Positions 38,095 through 47,014 of a stretch of DNA of 64,000 nucleotides are shown one piece after another. Position numbers and translations under genes: made by a program. Below the pieces are notes generated by a model. That model was given only the letters and a program-made list of their open reading frames with translations. It was not told where the DNA came from and did no database searches. Each line of letters opens with the position of its first letter. Position 1 is the stretch's first letter. This stretch comes from Halopseudomonas laoshanensis (lineage in GTDB: Bacteria > Pseudomonadota > Gammaproteobacteria > Pseudomonadales > Pseudomonadaceae): positions 1,178,001 to 1,242,000 of the forward strand of contig NZ_QOVF01000001.1 of the NCBI RefSeq assembly GCF_008365385.1, in the 5' to 3' direction.

Positions 38095-40074
38095 ATGCGA
38101 CAGGAGCATCAGCTCTATCACGCCAGTCTTGAAGCAGTGGATGACCAGAGCATCAACCCCAGTACGGCCCCCAGCCTGGACAGCATGATCAATCAGAGCC
38201 GGCGCAACCTGCTGAAGGGCAGTCTCGCTGTAGCAGCGTTCGGCTTTTTTGGCGGTAATCTACTTCTGAGTCGGGAAGCCGTCGCGGGCACGTCTCCACT
38301 ACTGGGTTTCAAGGGCGTCGCTGCGCAGACATCGTCTACTTTTGACCGGGTCATCGTCGCACCGGGGTACACCGCTAAAGCGTTTTTTAGCTGGGGTGAT
38401 GCGGTATTGGCCGGAGCCCCGGCCTGGCAGCCAGATGCCTCGGATGATTGGCAGGCGCAATTGCAGCAGGCTGGCGACAATCACGACGGCATGCATTTTT
38501 TCCCCTTCGCCCAGGCGCCCAATAGCCACGGTCTGCTGGTCATCAACCACGAGTACATCAACCCTACGCTGCATCCCCAGGGACTGACCTTTACCCAGGA
38601 CGCAACCGGCGCAAAACAGCGCCCAATCGATCAGGTGCGCAAGGAGCAGGCGGCGCACGGCATCAGCATTATCGAAGTTCGCCGTGACGCTCTTGGCGCT
38701 TGGCAGCGGGTCGCTACGTCAGCCTATAACCGCCGAATCAGCGGCATGACGCCGATCAACATTGCTGGCCCGCTCAAGGCCGACGCGCGGATGAAAACCC
38801 TGAGCGACCCGAGCGGTACTCAGGTTCTGGGCACGTTAAACAACTGTTCCATGGGCGTCACACCCTGGGGTACTTACCTGGCCTGCGAGGAAAATTTCCA
38901 TAACTATTTCGTCAACCGCGATGCCGAGGATTATCAGCAGCGTGCCGAACACCGCCGTTACGGGATTGGCAACGGCGTCAGTAGTGTCTACTACGCCTGG
39001 GAATCAGTGGACGCACGCTTCGATGCCACTCCCTACGCGGGCCAGCAACATAATGGCCACTGCAACGAGCCCAATCGGTTTGGCTGGGTAGTAGAGATAG
39101 ATCCCTTTGATCCAGACAGCACGCCGGTCAAGCGTACGGCCATGGGTCGTTTGGGTCGTGAGTGCTCAGTGCTTTCTCTACATGCCAACGGCAGCATGGC
39201 GCTCTATTCCGGAGACGACAGCCGCGGTGAATATGTCTACAAATTCGTTCCCCAAGGTCGGTTTGATCCGGCTCAACCACAAGCAAATCGCCAGTTGCTA
39301 GATGCTGGGACCCTCTATGCGGCGCGGTTCAATGCAGATGGATCCGGCGAGTGGCTGGCTCTGGTCTGGGGTGAGAATGGTCTGACCGCTGAGAATGGGT
39401 TTGCCGATCAGCAAGCGGTATTGCTGAACGCCCGGGGCGCGGCTGATGTATTGCAGGCGACGCCAATGGACCGTCCGGAGTGGGTGGCAGTGCACCCGCA
39501 GAGCCTGGAGGTCTACGTCACCCTGACCAACAACACCGAGCGCGGCGAGCGCTTTGCAGTAGATGCCGCCAACCCCCGGCCGGACAACCTGCACGGCCAG
39601 ATTCTGCGCTGGAATGAAGCCGGCGGCGACCCTACAGCCACTCGTTTTACCTGGGAACTGTTCCTGCTCGCCGGGGACCAGCCTGGGGCCCTGGATAACG
39701 AAGGTCAGCCCATTCCCGAGCACCTGACGGGCACGATCAAGGGCGATATTTTTTCATCGCCGGATGGTTTGGCATTTGATGCCGGCGGCAGGCTGTGGAT
39801 CCAGACCGACTCTGATGAGGATGCCGCGCACACCGCCAACACTGGCTGCAACCAATTGCTCTGCGCTGACCCGGTCAGCCGTGAGGTACGGCGTTTTCTG
39901 GTCGGCCCCTGGGGCGCCGAAATCACCGGCCTTACCTGGACGCCAGACTATCGCAGCATGTGGATCAATGTGCAGCACCCCGGCATCAGCTACCCCGCCA
40001 GCGACGGTAAGTCTCGCCCGCGAAGCACAACGGTGCTGATTACCAAGGACGATGGCGGCGTAATAGGGACCTGA
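38095..40074 (+). CDS. PhoX-family alkaline phosphatase, Tat-exported
   Basis: 659 residues, DUF839/PhoX family. A twin-arginine signal SRRNLLKGSLAVAAFGFF begins near residue 35, preceded by a long n-region. PhoX landmarks: NHDGMHFFPF, VINHEYINP, CSMGVTPWGTYLACEENFHNY, GHCNEPNRFGWVVEIDP and GRECSVLSLHANGSMALYSGDD. Known PhoX enzymes are calcium/iron phosphatases active on many phosphomonoesters. Three bases downstream of the tonB-type gene, thus in the same operon; it would release phosphate from inositol phosphates left by the phytase (inference). Confidence 0.9.
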   Translation: MRQEHQLYHASLEAVDDQSINPSTAPSLDSMINQSRRNLLKGSLAVAAFGFFGGNLLLSREAVAGTSPLLGFKGVAAQTSSTFDRVIVAPGYTAKAFFSWGDAVLAGAPAWQPDASDDWQAQLQQAGDNHDGMHFFPFAQAPNSHGLLVINHEYINPTLHPQGLTFTQDATGAKQRPIDQVRKEQAAHGISIIEVRRDALGAWQRVATSAYNRRISGMTPINIAGPLKADARMKTLSDPSGTQVLGTLNNCSMGVTPWGTYLACEENFHNYFVNRDAEDYQQRAEHRRYGIGNGVSSVYYAWESVDARFDATPYAGQQHNGHCNEPNRFGWVVEIDPFDPDSTPVKRTAMGRLGRECSVLSLHANGSMALYSGDDSRGEYVYKFVPQGRFDPAQPQANRQLLDAGTLYAARFNADGSGEWLALVWGENGLTAENGFADQQAVLLNARGAADVLQATPMDRPEWVAVHPQSLEVYVTLTNNTERGERFAVDAANPRPDNLHGQILRWNEAGGDPTATRFTWELFLLAGDQPGALDNEGQPIPEHLTGTIKGDIFSSPDGLAFDAGGRLWIQTDSDEDAAHTANTGCNQLLCADPVSREVRRFLVGPWGAEITGLTWTPDYRSMWINVQHPGISYPASDGKSRPRSTTVLITKDDGGVIGT

Positions 40075-40144
40075 GCCTAGACGCCACGTTATTTCCGCAC
40101 CAGTAAATCAACATTAGGTCTCTGCCAACAAACCCTGGAGTCAT

Positions 40145-41029
40145 ATGAACATTTTTACCTACACGCGCACTTGCTCGATCGCTGCACTGTTGGCGATAGC
40201 TTCACCCCTGGTGAACGCTGATATCGCTGCGCACGCCGAGCCAGTGTTGAGCTTTGCTGTACTGGGGGATGCCGAGCCCAAGCCTTTAGCGGAGTTCCCA
40301 CACCTGGCCAGGTCTGTCGATCATGTGAACGCACTGGCCGCCGTACAACCAATGGACTTCGTCGTCGGCGTAGGCGACATCGCCCACAAGGGCACGCTGG
40401 TACAATACGACAACGCCACCAAGGAACTGGAGCGTCTTGACTTACCCTTCTACCCCATCATGGGTAACGAGGAGCACGGTTCGAGCGTTGCTCGTTTTTT
40501 GCATTACGCAAACCTTTGGAATGCGGGCAAGGTGCATATCGCTGACGCCCGTTACGTCGTGGAGCAGGAGCAGGTCGCCCTGGTGTTTGCGTCACCGGAT
40601 CACGGTCGTGATTTCGACAACAGTGGAGTTGATTGGATTGCCGAACAGATTTTCCGGCTGCATCCCAAGCCGGTCTTTCTGGTAGTGCATGGCGCCCAGG
40701 CTGGCGCCTTTCCAGAAAATGCCGAGAAAGGCATAACCAATACCACCTTTGAAAAGATCACGCGCATGGACAATCTTGCCGCGGTCATTTCCGGCGATCT
40801 GCATATGGATATGGACCGGGTCGATCATTCGAAAAGGATCGACGACGTGCATTATTTGCACATCCCGGCGCTGGAGCGCACCAAAATTCCGGATGAAAGC
40901 AACCACACAGCGATGTTTAGAGTGGTTTCTCTGTATAACAACGGCGAGGTAGTGGTAGACACCTTTGAAAGCGGTAGCGGCAATAGCCCACTCGAGCGCC
41001 ATGATTACAGGTTTTCTCTGCACCGCTAA
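40145..41029 (+). CDS. Secreted metallophosphoesterase-like protein
   Basis: 294 residues. Signal peptide to about residue 25 (SPLVNA). Calcineurin-type layout: VLGDAEPKP, VVGVGDIAHKG, PIMGNEEHG, VFLVVHG and VISGDLHMDMD in order. Several metal-ligand positions differ from the classical DxH, GDxxD, GNHE and GHxH motifs, so metal use or activity may be altered. Follows PhoX by 70 bp with a GGAG site. Fits the phosphate-scavenging theme; true substrate unknown. Confidence 0.8.
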   Translation: MNIFTYTRTCSIAALLAIASPLVNADIAAHAEPVLSFAVLGDAEPKPLAEFPHLARSVDHVNALAAVQPMDFVVGVGDIAHKGTLVQYDNATKELERLDLPFYPIMGNEEHGSSVARFLHYANLWNAGKVHIADARYVVEQEQVALVFASPDHGRDFDNSGVDWIAEQIFRLHPKPVFLVVHGAQAGAFPENAEKGITNTTFEKITRMDNLAAVISGDLHMDMDRVDHSKRIDDVHYLHIPALERTKIPDESNHTAMFRVVSLYNNGEVVVDTFESGSGNSPLERHDYRFSLHR

Positions 41030-41153
41030 ACCCGCTACCGGCGCAGCGTGTTTACAACTGTTGCTACCACTCCCGGTCTTGCTGTATCACCGCTTGGCCG
41101 GGCGTTCCCACTATCATGCAGTGAACCGCCCTCACCTTTTAGAGCTGTTCACT

Positions 41154-42434
41154 ATGCGCCTGTCGAAACCATCCTCTACTGCTCGCCCGCTTCAGGTGTG
41201 GCGCGATCTCAATCTATCGACCCTGACCGCCGGCTTTGTTGCCATGCTGACCGGCTACAGCAGCTCGGTGGTGCTGATGGTGCAGGCCGGACAGGCAGCG
41301 GGTCTGAGCAATGCCCAGATCGCCTCATGGATCTGGGCTCTCTCCATCGGCATGGCAATCTGTACGCTGCTGCTGTCTCTGCGTTATCGTCTGCCGCTGG
41401 TGGTTGTCTGGTCTACGCCCGGTGCGGCTTTGTTGATCACCAGCCTGCCCGGCGTGTCATACAGTGACGCGATTGGCGCTTTTATATTCTGCGGGCTGCT
41501 GTTGCTACTCAGCGGAATCAGCTCAACCGTCGCCCGGCTGATGCGCTGGCTTCCCGCTTCTCTTGCTGCGGCCCTGTTAGCCGGCATCCTGTTTCGGATT
41601 GGCAGCCAGATTCTTCAGGCTGCGCAGGAGCAGATCGGCCTGGTGCTGGTGATGTTCGTCAGTTACCTGCTGGCCAAACGCTGGGCGCCGCGCTACGCCG
41701 TACTGTTAGCACTGTTCTGCGGCACTTTGATCGCCTGGGTGACCGGCATGCTGGATCTGCCTGAGGTGCAATGGCAAATCACGTTGCCAGAATGGACCAC
41801 ACCGAGCTTTTCCCTTAGCGCGATGATCAGCATCGGCTTGCCTTTGTATATCGTGGCCATGACCTCGCAGAACCTGCCAGGCCTGGCGATCCTCAAATCC
41901 GATGGCTACGAAGTGGACCCTGCACCGATCCTATCGCTGACCGGACTCATGTCCGTGTTGCTGGCCCCTTTTGGCTCTCACGGTCTGAATCTCGCGGCAA
42001 TCAGTGCCGCGGTGTGTACCGGTCACGAAGCGCATCCTGATCCGGCCAAACGCTATACCGCAGCGCTCTGCTGCGGTGCATTGTTTGGCGCCATCGCCCT
42101 GTTTGCCGGGACCCTGACGGTGCTGTTCATGGCCCTGCCGCAAGCGCTGGTTATTTCTATTGCAGCCTTGGCGCTGTTAGGCTCGATTGCCAGTGGCCTG
42201 GCAAAAGCAATGGAAAGCCCAGGCGAGCGTGAGGCGGCATTGATTGCCTTTATGGTCGCAGCATCCGGCTTCACTCTGTTCTCGATCGGATCGGCTTTCT
42301 GGGGTCTGGTCGCGGGGGCCGCCACCTTGTTGCTTCTTCCCGGGACACCCCGGCAAACACCCGAACAGCCGCTGCAGAACCTGCCCCAACCGGCCATAGA
42401 CGCTGAATTGGCTGGGGAACAAAAACAGCAATAA
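41154..42434 (+). CDS. benE: BenE-family (benzoate:proton symporter-like) transporter
   Basis: 426 residues, about 12 membrane segments. Matches BenE/YdcO by LNLSTLTAGFVAMLTGYSSS, VWSTPGAALLI, PLYIVAMTSQNLPGLAIL and GSHGLNLAAISAAVCTG. Annotated as benzoate/proton symporter by family, but there are no aromatic-degradation genes here, so the substrate is uncertain. ATG at 41154 gives the expected N terminus; the longer frame from 40965 lies largely inside the previous gene. Confidence 0.88.
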   Translation: MRLSKPSSTARPLQVWRDLNLSTLTAGFVAMLTGYSSSVVLMVQAGQAAGLSNAQIASWIWALSIGMAICTLLLSLRYRLPLVVVWSTPGAALLITSLPGVSYSDAIGAFIFCGLLLLLSGISSTVARLMRWLPASLAAALLAGILFRIGSQILQAAQEQIGLVLVMFVSYLLAKRWAPRYAVLLALFCGTLIAWVTGMLDLPEVQWQITLPEWTTPSFSLSAMISIGLPLYIVAMTSQNLPGLAILKSDGYEVDPAPILSLTGLMSVLLAPFGSHGLNLAAISAAVCTGHEAHPDPAKRYTAALCCGALFGAIALFAGTLTVLFMALPQALVISIAALALLGSIASGLAKAMESPGEREAALIAFMVAASGFTLFSIGSAFWGLVAGAATLLLLPGTPRQTPEQPLQNLPQPAIDAELAGEQKQQ

Positions 42435-42472
42435 CGCGTCGGAGGGGTGAAGCCAATGACAGGAGTAACCCT

Positions 42473-42631
42473 ATGGATCTGATCCGCATTCTTATAGCAA
42501 TCCTGCTGCCGCCGCTCGGCGTGTTTCTGCAAGTAGGCTTGGGTGGCGCATTCTGGCTGAATATTCTGCTCACGCTGCTCGGCTATATTCCGGGCATTGT
42601 TCACGCGGTATGGGTTATCGCCCGCCGCTAG
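42473..42631 (+). CDS. YqaE/Pmp3-family small membrane protein
   Basis: 52 residues, two membrane segments: LIRILIAILLPPLGVFLQVG and FWLNILLTLLGYIPGIVHA, joined by GLGGA. This is the Pmp3/UPF0057 pattern (LPPLGVF, ILLTLLGYIPG), proteins that affect membrane potential and stress tolerance. AGGAG lies seven bases before the ATG. 38 bp after benE and followed by a terminator lying inside the convergent CHAD gene. Confidence 0.93.
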   Translation: MDLIRILIAILLPPLGVFLQVGLGGAFWLNILLTLLGYIPGIVHAVWVIARR

Positions 42632-42653
42632 GTTTCATGCTATGAGCCTTTTA

Positions 42654-43427
42654 CTAACCTTTAGGGCTGCGCAGTAACTTGCGCAGTTTTTTAAGCCTTT
42701 TCCACGCACGCTCCGCCCTTTGATCAATCTGCGTCTGCCAGTGATCCCGACAACAGTACAGGTCAGTTTCACGCTCTGACATCATCAACCATTGCAGGTT
42801 ATCGTGCCATTCGCCCAACTCATTCTGTGCACGCTTCAGCGCCTTGGTTAGCTCGGAACTGGGCAAAAGATATTCAGAATACGCTTGATATAAGTAACGC
42901 AGCTTTTTGATTTCCTTACGAACCTCATGCAAATCCGGGTTCTTTTTTCCCAGCGTTTTACGTAACTTTCGCGTCAGTTTGTAGGCGTAGTTGTCGAGCG
43001 TGTCAGACTCCAGCCGGTAATCATCCGACCCGACAGCCAACCGTTGCTCCAGATTGATGATCGCCAGCTGGAGCAGCCTGTAACGCAAGTCGCCAGCAAG
43101 CAACGCACAACTGGTCTGCATGGCTTCTTGGCGGCAGACGGCCTGATAATGCGCACCGCGCTTCTCCAGCTCCTGCACCAGCACCTGCCGATCCCGTAAC
43201 GGCCCGGTCTCTCGACCTAACTCTGCCGAGAGGCTGTCAACACCGGAAAACCAATCGCCCTGCTCCCTCCATGGTCGCAACAAGCTGCGCAGCCTGCGCA
43301 TCGCGATGCGAGTCTGATGTAAGGCTTCAGTGGCTGATGGATCCGCCAGCTGCGCAATATTCAGATCCAGAACACGATATTGATCTACCAGTGAGTCTTG
43401 TAAATACTGCAACACATTATCGCCCAT
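42654..43427 (-). CDS. CHAD-domain protein
   Basis: 257 residues, almost all one CHAD domain: helical, with conserved basic and His positions (ALHQTRIAMRRLRSLLRPW; DLHEVRKEIKKLRYLYQAY). CHAD domains are known to bind polyphosphate and to localise to polyphosphate granules. No CYTH domain is fused. Start ATG at 43427 has GGAG about nine bases away; a TTG at 43442 is possible. Beside a phosphate-scavenging locus, which fits polyphosphate storage (inference). Confidence 0.88.
   Translation of the reverse strand: MGDNVLQYLQDSLVDQYRVLDLNIAQLADPSATEALHQTRIAMRRLRSLLRPWREQGDWFSGVDSLSAELGRETGPLRDRQVLVQELEKRGAHYQAVCRQEAMQTSCALLAGDLRYRLLQLAIINLEQRLAVGSDDYRLESDTLDNYAYKLTRKLRKTLGKKNPDLHEVRKEIKKLRYLYQAYSEYLLPSSELTKALKRAQNELGEWHDNLQWLMMSERETDLYCCRDHWQTQIDQRAERAWKRLKKLRKLLRSPKG
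42668..42693 (+). terminator. Intrinsic terminator of benE-yqaE, inside the CHAD gene end
   Basis: CTGCGCA, loop GTAACT, TGCGCAG, then TTTTTT, 37 bp after the yqaE-type stop. It overlaps the last codons of the convergent CHAD gene. Confidence 0.85.
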
Positions 43428-43556
43428 GCAGCCCCACTCCAAAGGTATGATTCAACACAATAGCCTGCCCGTAGCGTGGCAGTGAAGGTGCCGAAATAGC
43501 GAAATTGTCAGTAAAAGTGTGACCAGGTAAACCGAAAAAAATTTGGGAGTAACTGC

Positions 43557-44009
43557 ATGAAATCTTTGTTCGCATCGATCGCACTGGCCGCCAGCCTGTT
43601 CGTCGTTACCTTCTCTTCCGTACTCCAAGCGGCAGACCCAGTGGCGATTGACGTCTATCGCGACCCCAATTGTGGGTGCTGCAAGGCCTGGATAACGCAT
43701 CTTGAAAATAATGGTTTCAACGTGACAGATCACGTCGAGAATAATATGAGTGCGCTCAAGAGCGAGCTGGGAGTACCACAGGAACTGGCTTCCTGTCATA
43801 CCGCGGTGCTGGATGGTCGGTTTATAGAGGGACATGTTCCCGCCGCTGACATACTGAAAATGCGTCAGCAGCCGGACATCATTGGCTTGGCGGTTCCGGG
43901 GATGCCCGCGGGCTCACCCGGGATGGAGATGGGCGATCGGGTCGACGCCTATGATGTCATCAGTCTTGATGAAAATAACGACACTTCGGTGTTCAGCTCT
44001 TACCCTTGA
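43557..44009 (+). CDS. DUF411 periplasmic metal-binding protein
   Basis: 150 residues. Signal peptide to about residue 25 (SSVLQA), then DPNCGCCKAW with a CGCC cluster and a further SCHTAVLDGRFIEGHVPAADI, typical of DUF411. Members are often near copper-resistance genes and are thought to bind copper, though not clearly so here. The GGGAG site is good. Its last 17 bases overlap the end of the convergent YkvA-type gene. Confidence 0.88.
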   Translation: MKSLFASIALAASLFVVTFSSVLQAADPVAIDVYRDPNCGCCKAWITHLENNGFNVTDHVENNMSALKSELGVPQELASCHTAVLDGRFIEGHVPAADILKMRQQPDIIGLAVPGMPAGSPGMEMGDRVDAYDVISLDENNDTSVFSSYP

Positions 44010-44340
44010 CCGGGCCAAACCAGCGCGCCAGCGTTTGGCGTGCGCGCTGTTTTACCTCGTCGTTGATATACAGCGAAACCAAGCCCAGCGCACCGGCCAA
44101 AGCGCCGAGGTCATCAGAATAACCCGCGAGCGGAATAAAGTCGGGGATTACGTCGATAGGCATAATGAAATAGGCCAGGGCGCCGTAGATGATGGTTTTC
44201 GCCCAGGCCGGTGTTTCGGGGCGTTGCGCGGCGTAATACAGGTACAAAGCGCGCTCCACCACTGCCAGTCCGGCCTTTTTGGCATAGTTGCCGAGTTTTA
44301 GCCAAAAACTTGCATCGGTATATTTGTCAGCCAGCGTCAT
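43993..44340 (-). CDS. YkvA/DUF1232-family membrane protein
   Basis: 115 residues with a central hydrophobic stretch containing the DUF1232 signature ALAYFIMPIDVIPDFIPLAGYSD. Function of the family is unknown. Its 3' end overlaps that of the DUF411 gene on the other strand. 67 bp downstream of the GGDEF gene, possibly cotranscribed. Confidence 0.88.
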   Translation of the reverse strand: MTLADKYTDASFWLKLGNYAKKAGLAVVERALYLYYAAQRPETPAWAKTIIYGALAYFIMPIDVIPDFIPLAGYSDDLGALAGALGLVSLYINDEVKQRARQTLARWFGPVKGKS

Positions 44341-44407
44341 GATTACACCTCCGCGTGAAGTCGAAAGCCTAACATGGAATGCACCCGCGCTCCGACGGAG
44401 TCGGCCC

Positions 44408-45412
44408 TCAACCCTTGGGGCTTATGATGTAGCGATTACGGCCCAGCTCTTTGGCCTTATACAAACATTGATCCGCTTCGTGCAGCCACTCATCGCTGTT
44501 GCCGTGTTGATGCAGCATGCATCCGCCGATGGATACGGTCACTGGGCCATCGGGCGTTTGTAACTGCTCTGCCACGGTGCCGCGAATGTGACTGGCGGCC
44601 TGCTCCAGCCCCGTGCGGTCTACCATCGGCAGCAAGAGTACGAATTCTTCCCCACCCATGCGAAACAACCGGTCAGACTGCCGACAACTGAGTTTAACGA
44701 TCCGGGTAAACTCAGTCAGCACGTGGTCGCCGGCCTTGTGCCCATGTGCGTCGTTTACTTCCTTGAATAGATCCAGATCCAGCACCAGCAGACCGTAAGC
44801 GGTTTTATGTCGTTGATAATCGGCCATGGCGATATCCAGCTCCGCATCCATGGCTCTGCGGTTGCCGGCCCGTGTTAACGGATCCAGTGTCGCCAATTCG
44901 ATCAGTTGCTCGCGCTGACGTCGGCCACGGTAGGCGAACACCGAGGCAAACAGGCTGGCGATCAAGCAGGTGACAGCGAAAGAGGTCATCTGATAATGGC
45001 TTTCAAAAACCAGACCTGGATTCAGATAGCCATAGGTACAAACCACGATCAAAGACGCGACCGTGGCCACCGCGCTTTGCAATGGCGGTACTACAAAGAA
45101 ATTGAACAGAATCAGTGTGTAGAACCAGAACAGACCGTTGACGCCGAGCTTGATCGACACCAGTACCGCGCCTGCAGAGTAGATCAGTGCGAGAAACTGG
45201 CCAGGTCTGATGGTATCGCCGGTACGCCAGGCATAGAGAACCGCAAGCCCGGTACTGACAACGAGGAAAGCATCAACCAGCCCTACCCACAGATTCCCTT
45301 CAAGCAGCCGAAAGACAATATAGGGGGTAATACCAATCAGCGAGCACAGCCCGACCAGAGTGATGATGGAAAGTTGAAAGTCTTCTTTGAGACGTATCAA
45401 GATGCTCTGCAT
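44408..45412 (-). CDS. Membrane-bound diguanylate cyclase
   Basis: 334 residues. About six membrane segments in residues 15-165, short linker, and a GGDEF domain (ATLDPLTRAGNRRAM; LDLDLFKEVNDAHGHKAGD; MGGEEFVLLLP). The active site GGEEF is intact, and RQSD five residues before it is a product-binding I-site (RxxD), so c-di-GMP synthesis with feedback inhibition is expected. No sensory domain beyond the membrane region. Contrast with the degenerate GGDEF protein at 30157-31074. Confidence 0.92.
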   Translation of the reverse strand: MQSILIRLKEDFQLSIITLVGLCSLIGITPYIVFRLLEGNLWVGLVDAFLVVSTGLAVLYAWRTGDTIRPGQFLALIYSAGAVLVSIKLGVNGLFWFYTLILFNFFVVPPLQSAVATVASLIVVCTYGYLNPGLVFESHYQMTSFAVTCLIASLFASVFAYRGRRQREQLIELATLDPLTRAGNRRAMDAELDIAMADYQRHKTAYGLLVLDLDLFKEVNDAHGHKAGDHVLTEFTRIVKLSCRQSDRLFRMGGEEFVLLLPMVDRTGLEQAASHIRGTVAEQLQTPDGPVTVSIGGCMLHQHGNSDEWLHEADQCLYKAKELGRNRYIISPKG

Positions 45413-45620
45413 GGAATCCTGCGTAGAATTCTAAAGTGGCGCTATTATTGTTGTGCCCGAGACTCTCATCTGGGATAGCCCATCTCGGATTGCCCGCCCG
45501 GGACTTTCCGCCTGAGCCATCATCAGGATGGCCGCACTTTATAATCTGTTACCGCTGCCTACAATAGCTCAACGCCAGCATGGCACAATTGCCTGCACAT
45601 CAATCCCTGATAGTCCTGTT

Positions 45621-46037
45621 TTAGACGGCCGCAGTCGCCTGGATGCGTTTGACCATAGCACGTAAACCGTTGCCGCGTGTCACGCTCAAATGCTTGATCA
45701 GATTCAATTGTTCAAAATAGTCTTCAATATCGAACTCACGGATAGCCGCGGGAGTCTTGCCGTTATAAGCCGCTAGCACCACGGCGAGCAAGCCCTTGAC
45801 GATAAAAGCATCGCTGTCAGCGGCGAAATAGAGACGCCCGTCACGCTCTTCGCTGGCCAACCATACCTGGCTCTGACAGCCGCGCACAATATGCTCCTCG
45901 GTCCGCTGGCTGTCATCCATCGGCGGCAGCTCGCGACCCAGGTCGATAATGTACTTGTAGCGATCTTCCCAGCTGTCGAAGAATGCCAGCGTATCGACGA
46001 TGTCTTCGCTACTGATGTCGGTACCAAACTCACTCAT
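45621..46037 (-). CDS. sufE: SufE, cysteine desulfuration protein
   Basis: 138 residues. Accepts persulfide from SufS and passes it to SufB. The acceptor cysteine lies in VRGCQSQVWL (about residue 53); LPPMDDSQRTEEHIVRGC and HLSVTRGNGLRAM are family blocks. Last gene of the SUF operon, 54 bp after sufT. Confidence 0.95.
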   Translation of the reverse strand: MSEFGTDISSEDIVDTLAFFDSWEDRYKYIIDLGRELPPMDDSQRTEEHIVRGCQSQVWLASEERDGRLYFAADSDAFIVKGLLAVVLAAYNGKTPAAIREFDIEDYFEQLNLIKHLSVTRGNGLRAMVKRIQATAAV

Positions 46038-46091
46038 GCAACTTTTACCTTGAAGAAATCACCTTGAAAGAATCCCATTGAACAAACCAGA

Positions 46092-46625
46092 TTAAAAGAA
46101 CATTCCGGTTTCCAACTGGGCCTCTTCGCTCATCATGTCGCGGCTCCAGGGTGGATCAAATACCAGATCGACCTTGACCACATCCACATTGGGCACGCGA
46201 CGCACGCGGTATTCGACATCACCGACCAGCACCGGGCCCATACCGCAGGCGGGCGCTGTCAGGGTCATGCGGATATCCACGCGCTTGGCCGCCTGATCAA
46301 CCGCCACCGAGTAGATCAAGCCCAGATTCACCAGATCTACCGGAATCTCTGGATCATAGACCGTGCGCAGGGCTTCCCAGACCTGATCCTCGTTGATGGA
46401 ATCGTCAGTCGGCTCCGGAAAGCTGAGCAATTCAGGCTCCAGGCCCAGGCTGGCCGCGTCAGTACCATCAACCCGCACCATCTGCCCGTGATAGGTCACG
46501 GTGTAGTTGCCACCCAGCGCCTGGGTAATGGTTACAAAGGTATCTTTGGGGATGGTCAACGGCGTGCCATCAGGAACCCGGCGCGCAGGACAATCTGCCT
46601 GCGCCACCACCATACGTCTTTCCAT
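46092..46625 (-). CDS. sufT: SufT, MIP18-family iron-sulfur assembly factor
   Basis: 177 residues. C-terminal DUF59/MIP18 domain with DPEIPVDLVNLGLIYSV and TLTAPACGMGPVL, and an N-terminal extension (residues 1-75) typical of SufT. Helps maturation of Fe-S proteins; exact step not settled. Starts one base after the sufA stop. A second ATG four codons in is also possible. Confidence 0.9.
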   Translation of the reverse strand: MERRMVVAQADCPARRVPDGTPLTIPKDTFVTITQALGGNYTVTYHGQMVRVDGTDAASLGLEPELLSFPEPTDDSINEDQVWEALRTVYDPEIPVDLVNLGLIYSVAVDQAAKRVDIRMTLTAPACGMGPVLVGDVEYRVRRVPNVDVVKVDLVFDPPWSRDMMSEEAQLETGMFF

Positions 46626-46626
46626 G

Positions 46627-46983
46627 TCAGCTCACACTAAAGCTTTCGCCGCAACCACACTGGTCTTTGACGTTGGGATTGATAAACCTGATCTGACGGT
46701 TGATACCCTCTTTGACCAGGTCGATTTCAGTGCCGGACAGCACGTTAAGGCTGTCGCGATCAATCAGCAGCTCAACCTGCTCATCGAGATGATAATGCAG
46801 GTCGCTGTCTGCGCCCTGCTCGACCATGTCGATCACGTACATAAAGCCGGTGCAGCCACTCTTCTTCACGCTCAGCCGCACGGACTTGCCGGCATCCGAG
46901 CCTAGCTGCCGACGGAAATGCTCCAGCGCTGCGGGTGTCACAGTGACTACCTGGCTGCCTGGATCGAAGGATTCAACGCTCAT
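46627..46983 (-). CDS. sufA: SufA/IscA-type A-type Fe-S carrier
   Basis: 118 residues. The three conserved cysteines are present: SGCTGF (residue about 44) and CGCGESF near the C terminus. Carries Fe-S clusters from the SufBCD scaffold to apoproteins. Named SufA by its place between sufS and sufT; sequence alone cannot separate it from IscA or ErpA. Confidence 0.9.
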   Translation of the reverse strand: MSVESFDPGSQVVTVTPAALEHFRRQLGSDAGKSVRLSVKKSGCTGFMYVIDMVEQGADSDLHYHLDEQVELLIDRDSLNVLSGTEIDLVKEGINRQIRFINPNVKDQCGCGESFSVS

Positions 46984-47014
46984 GCCATGACTCCTTTTGG
47001 AATGCAGATCCTGA

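Noticed and set aside
40075..40144. Possible Pho box before the metallophosphoesterase gene
   Set aside because: Only one poor half-site (CTGCCAA) could be found; the gene may be read from the upstream promoter.
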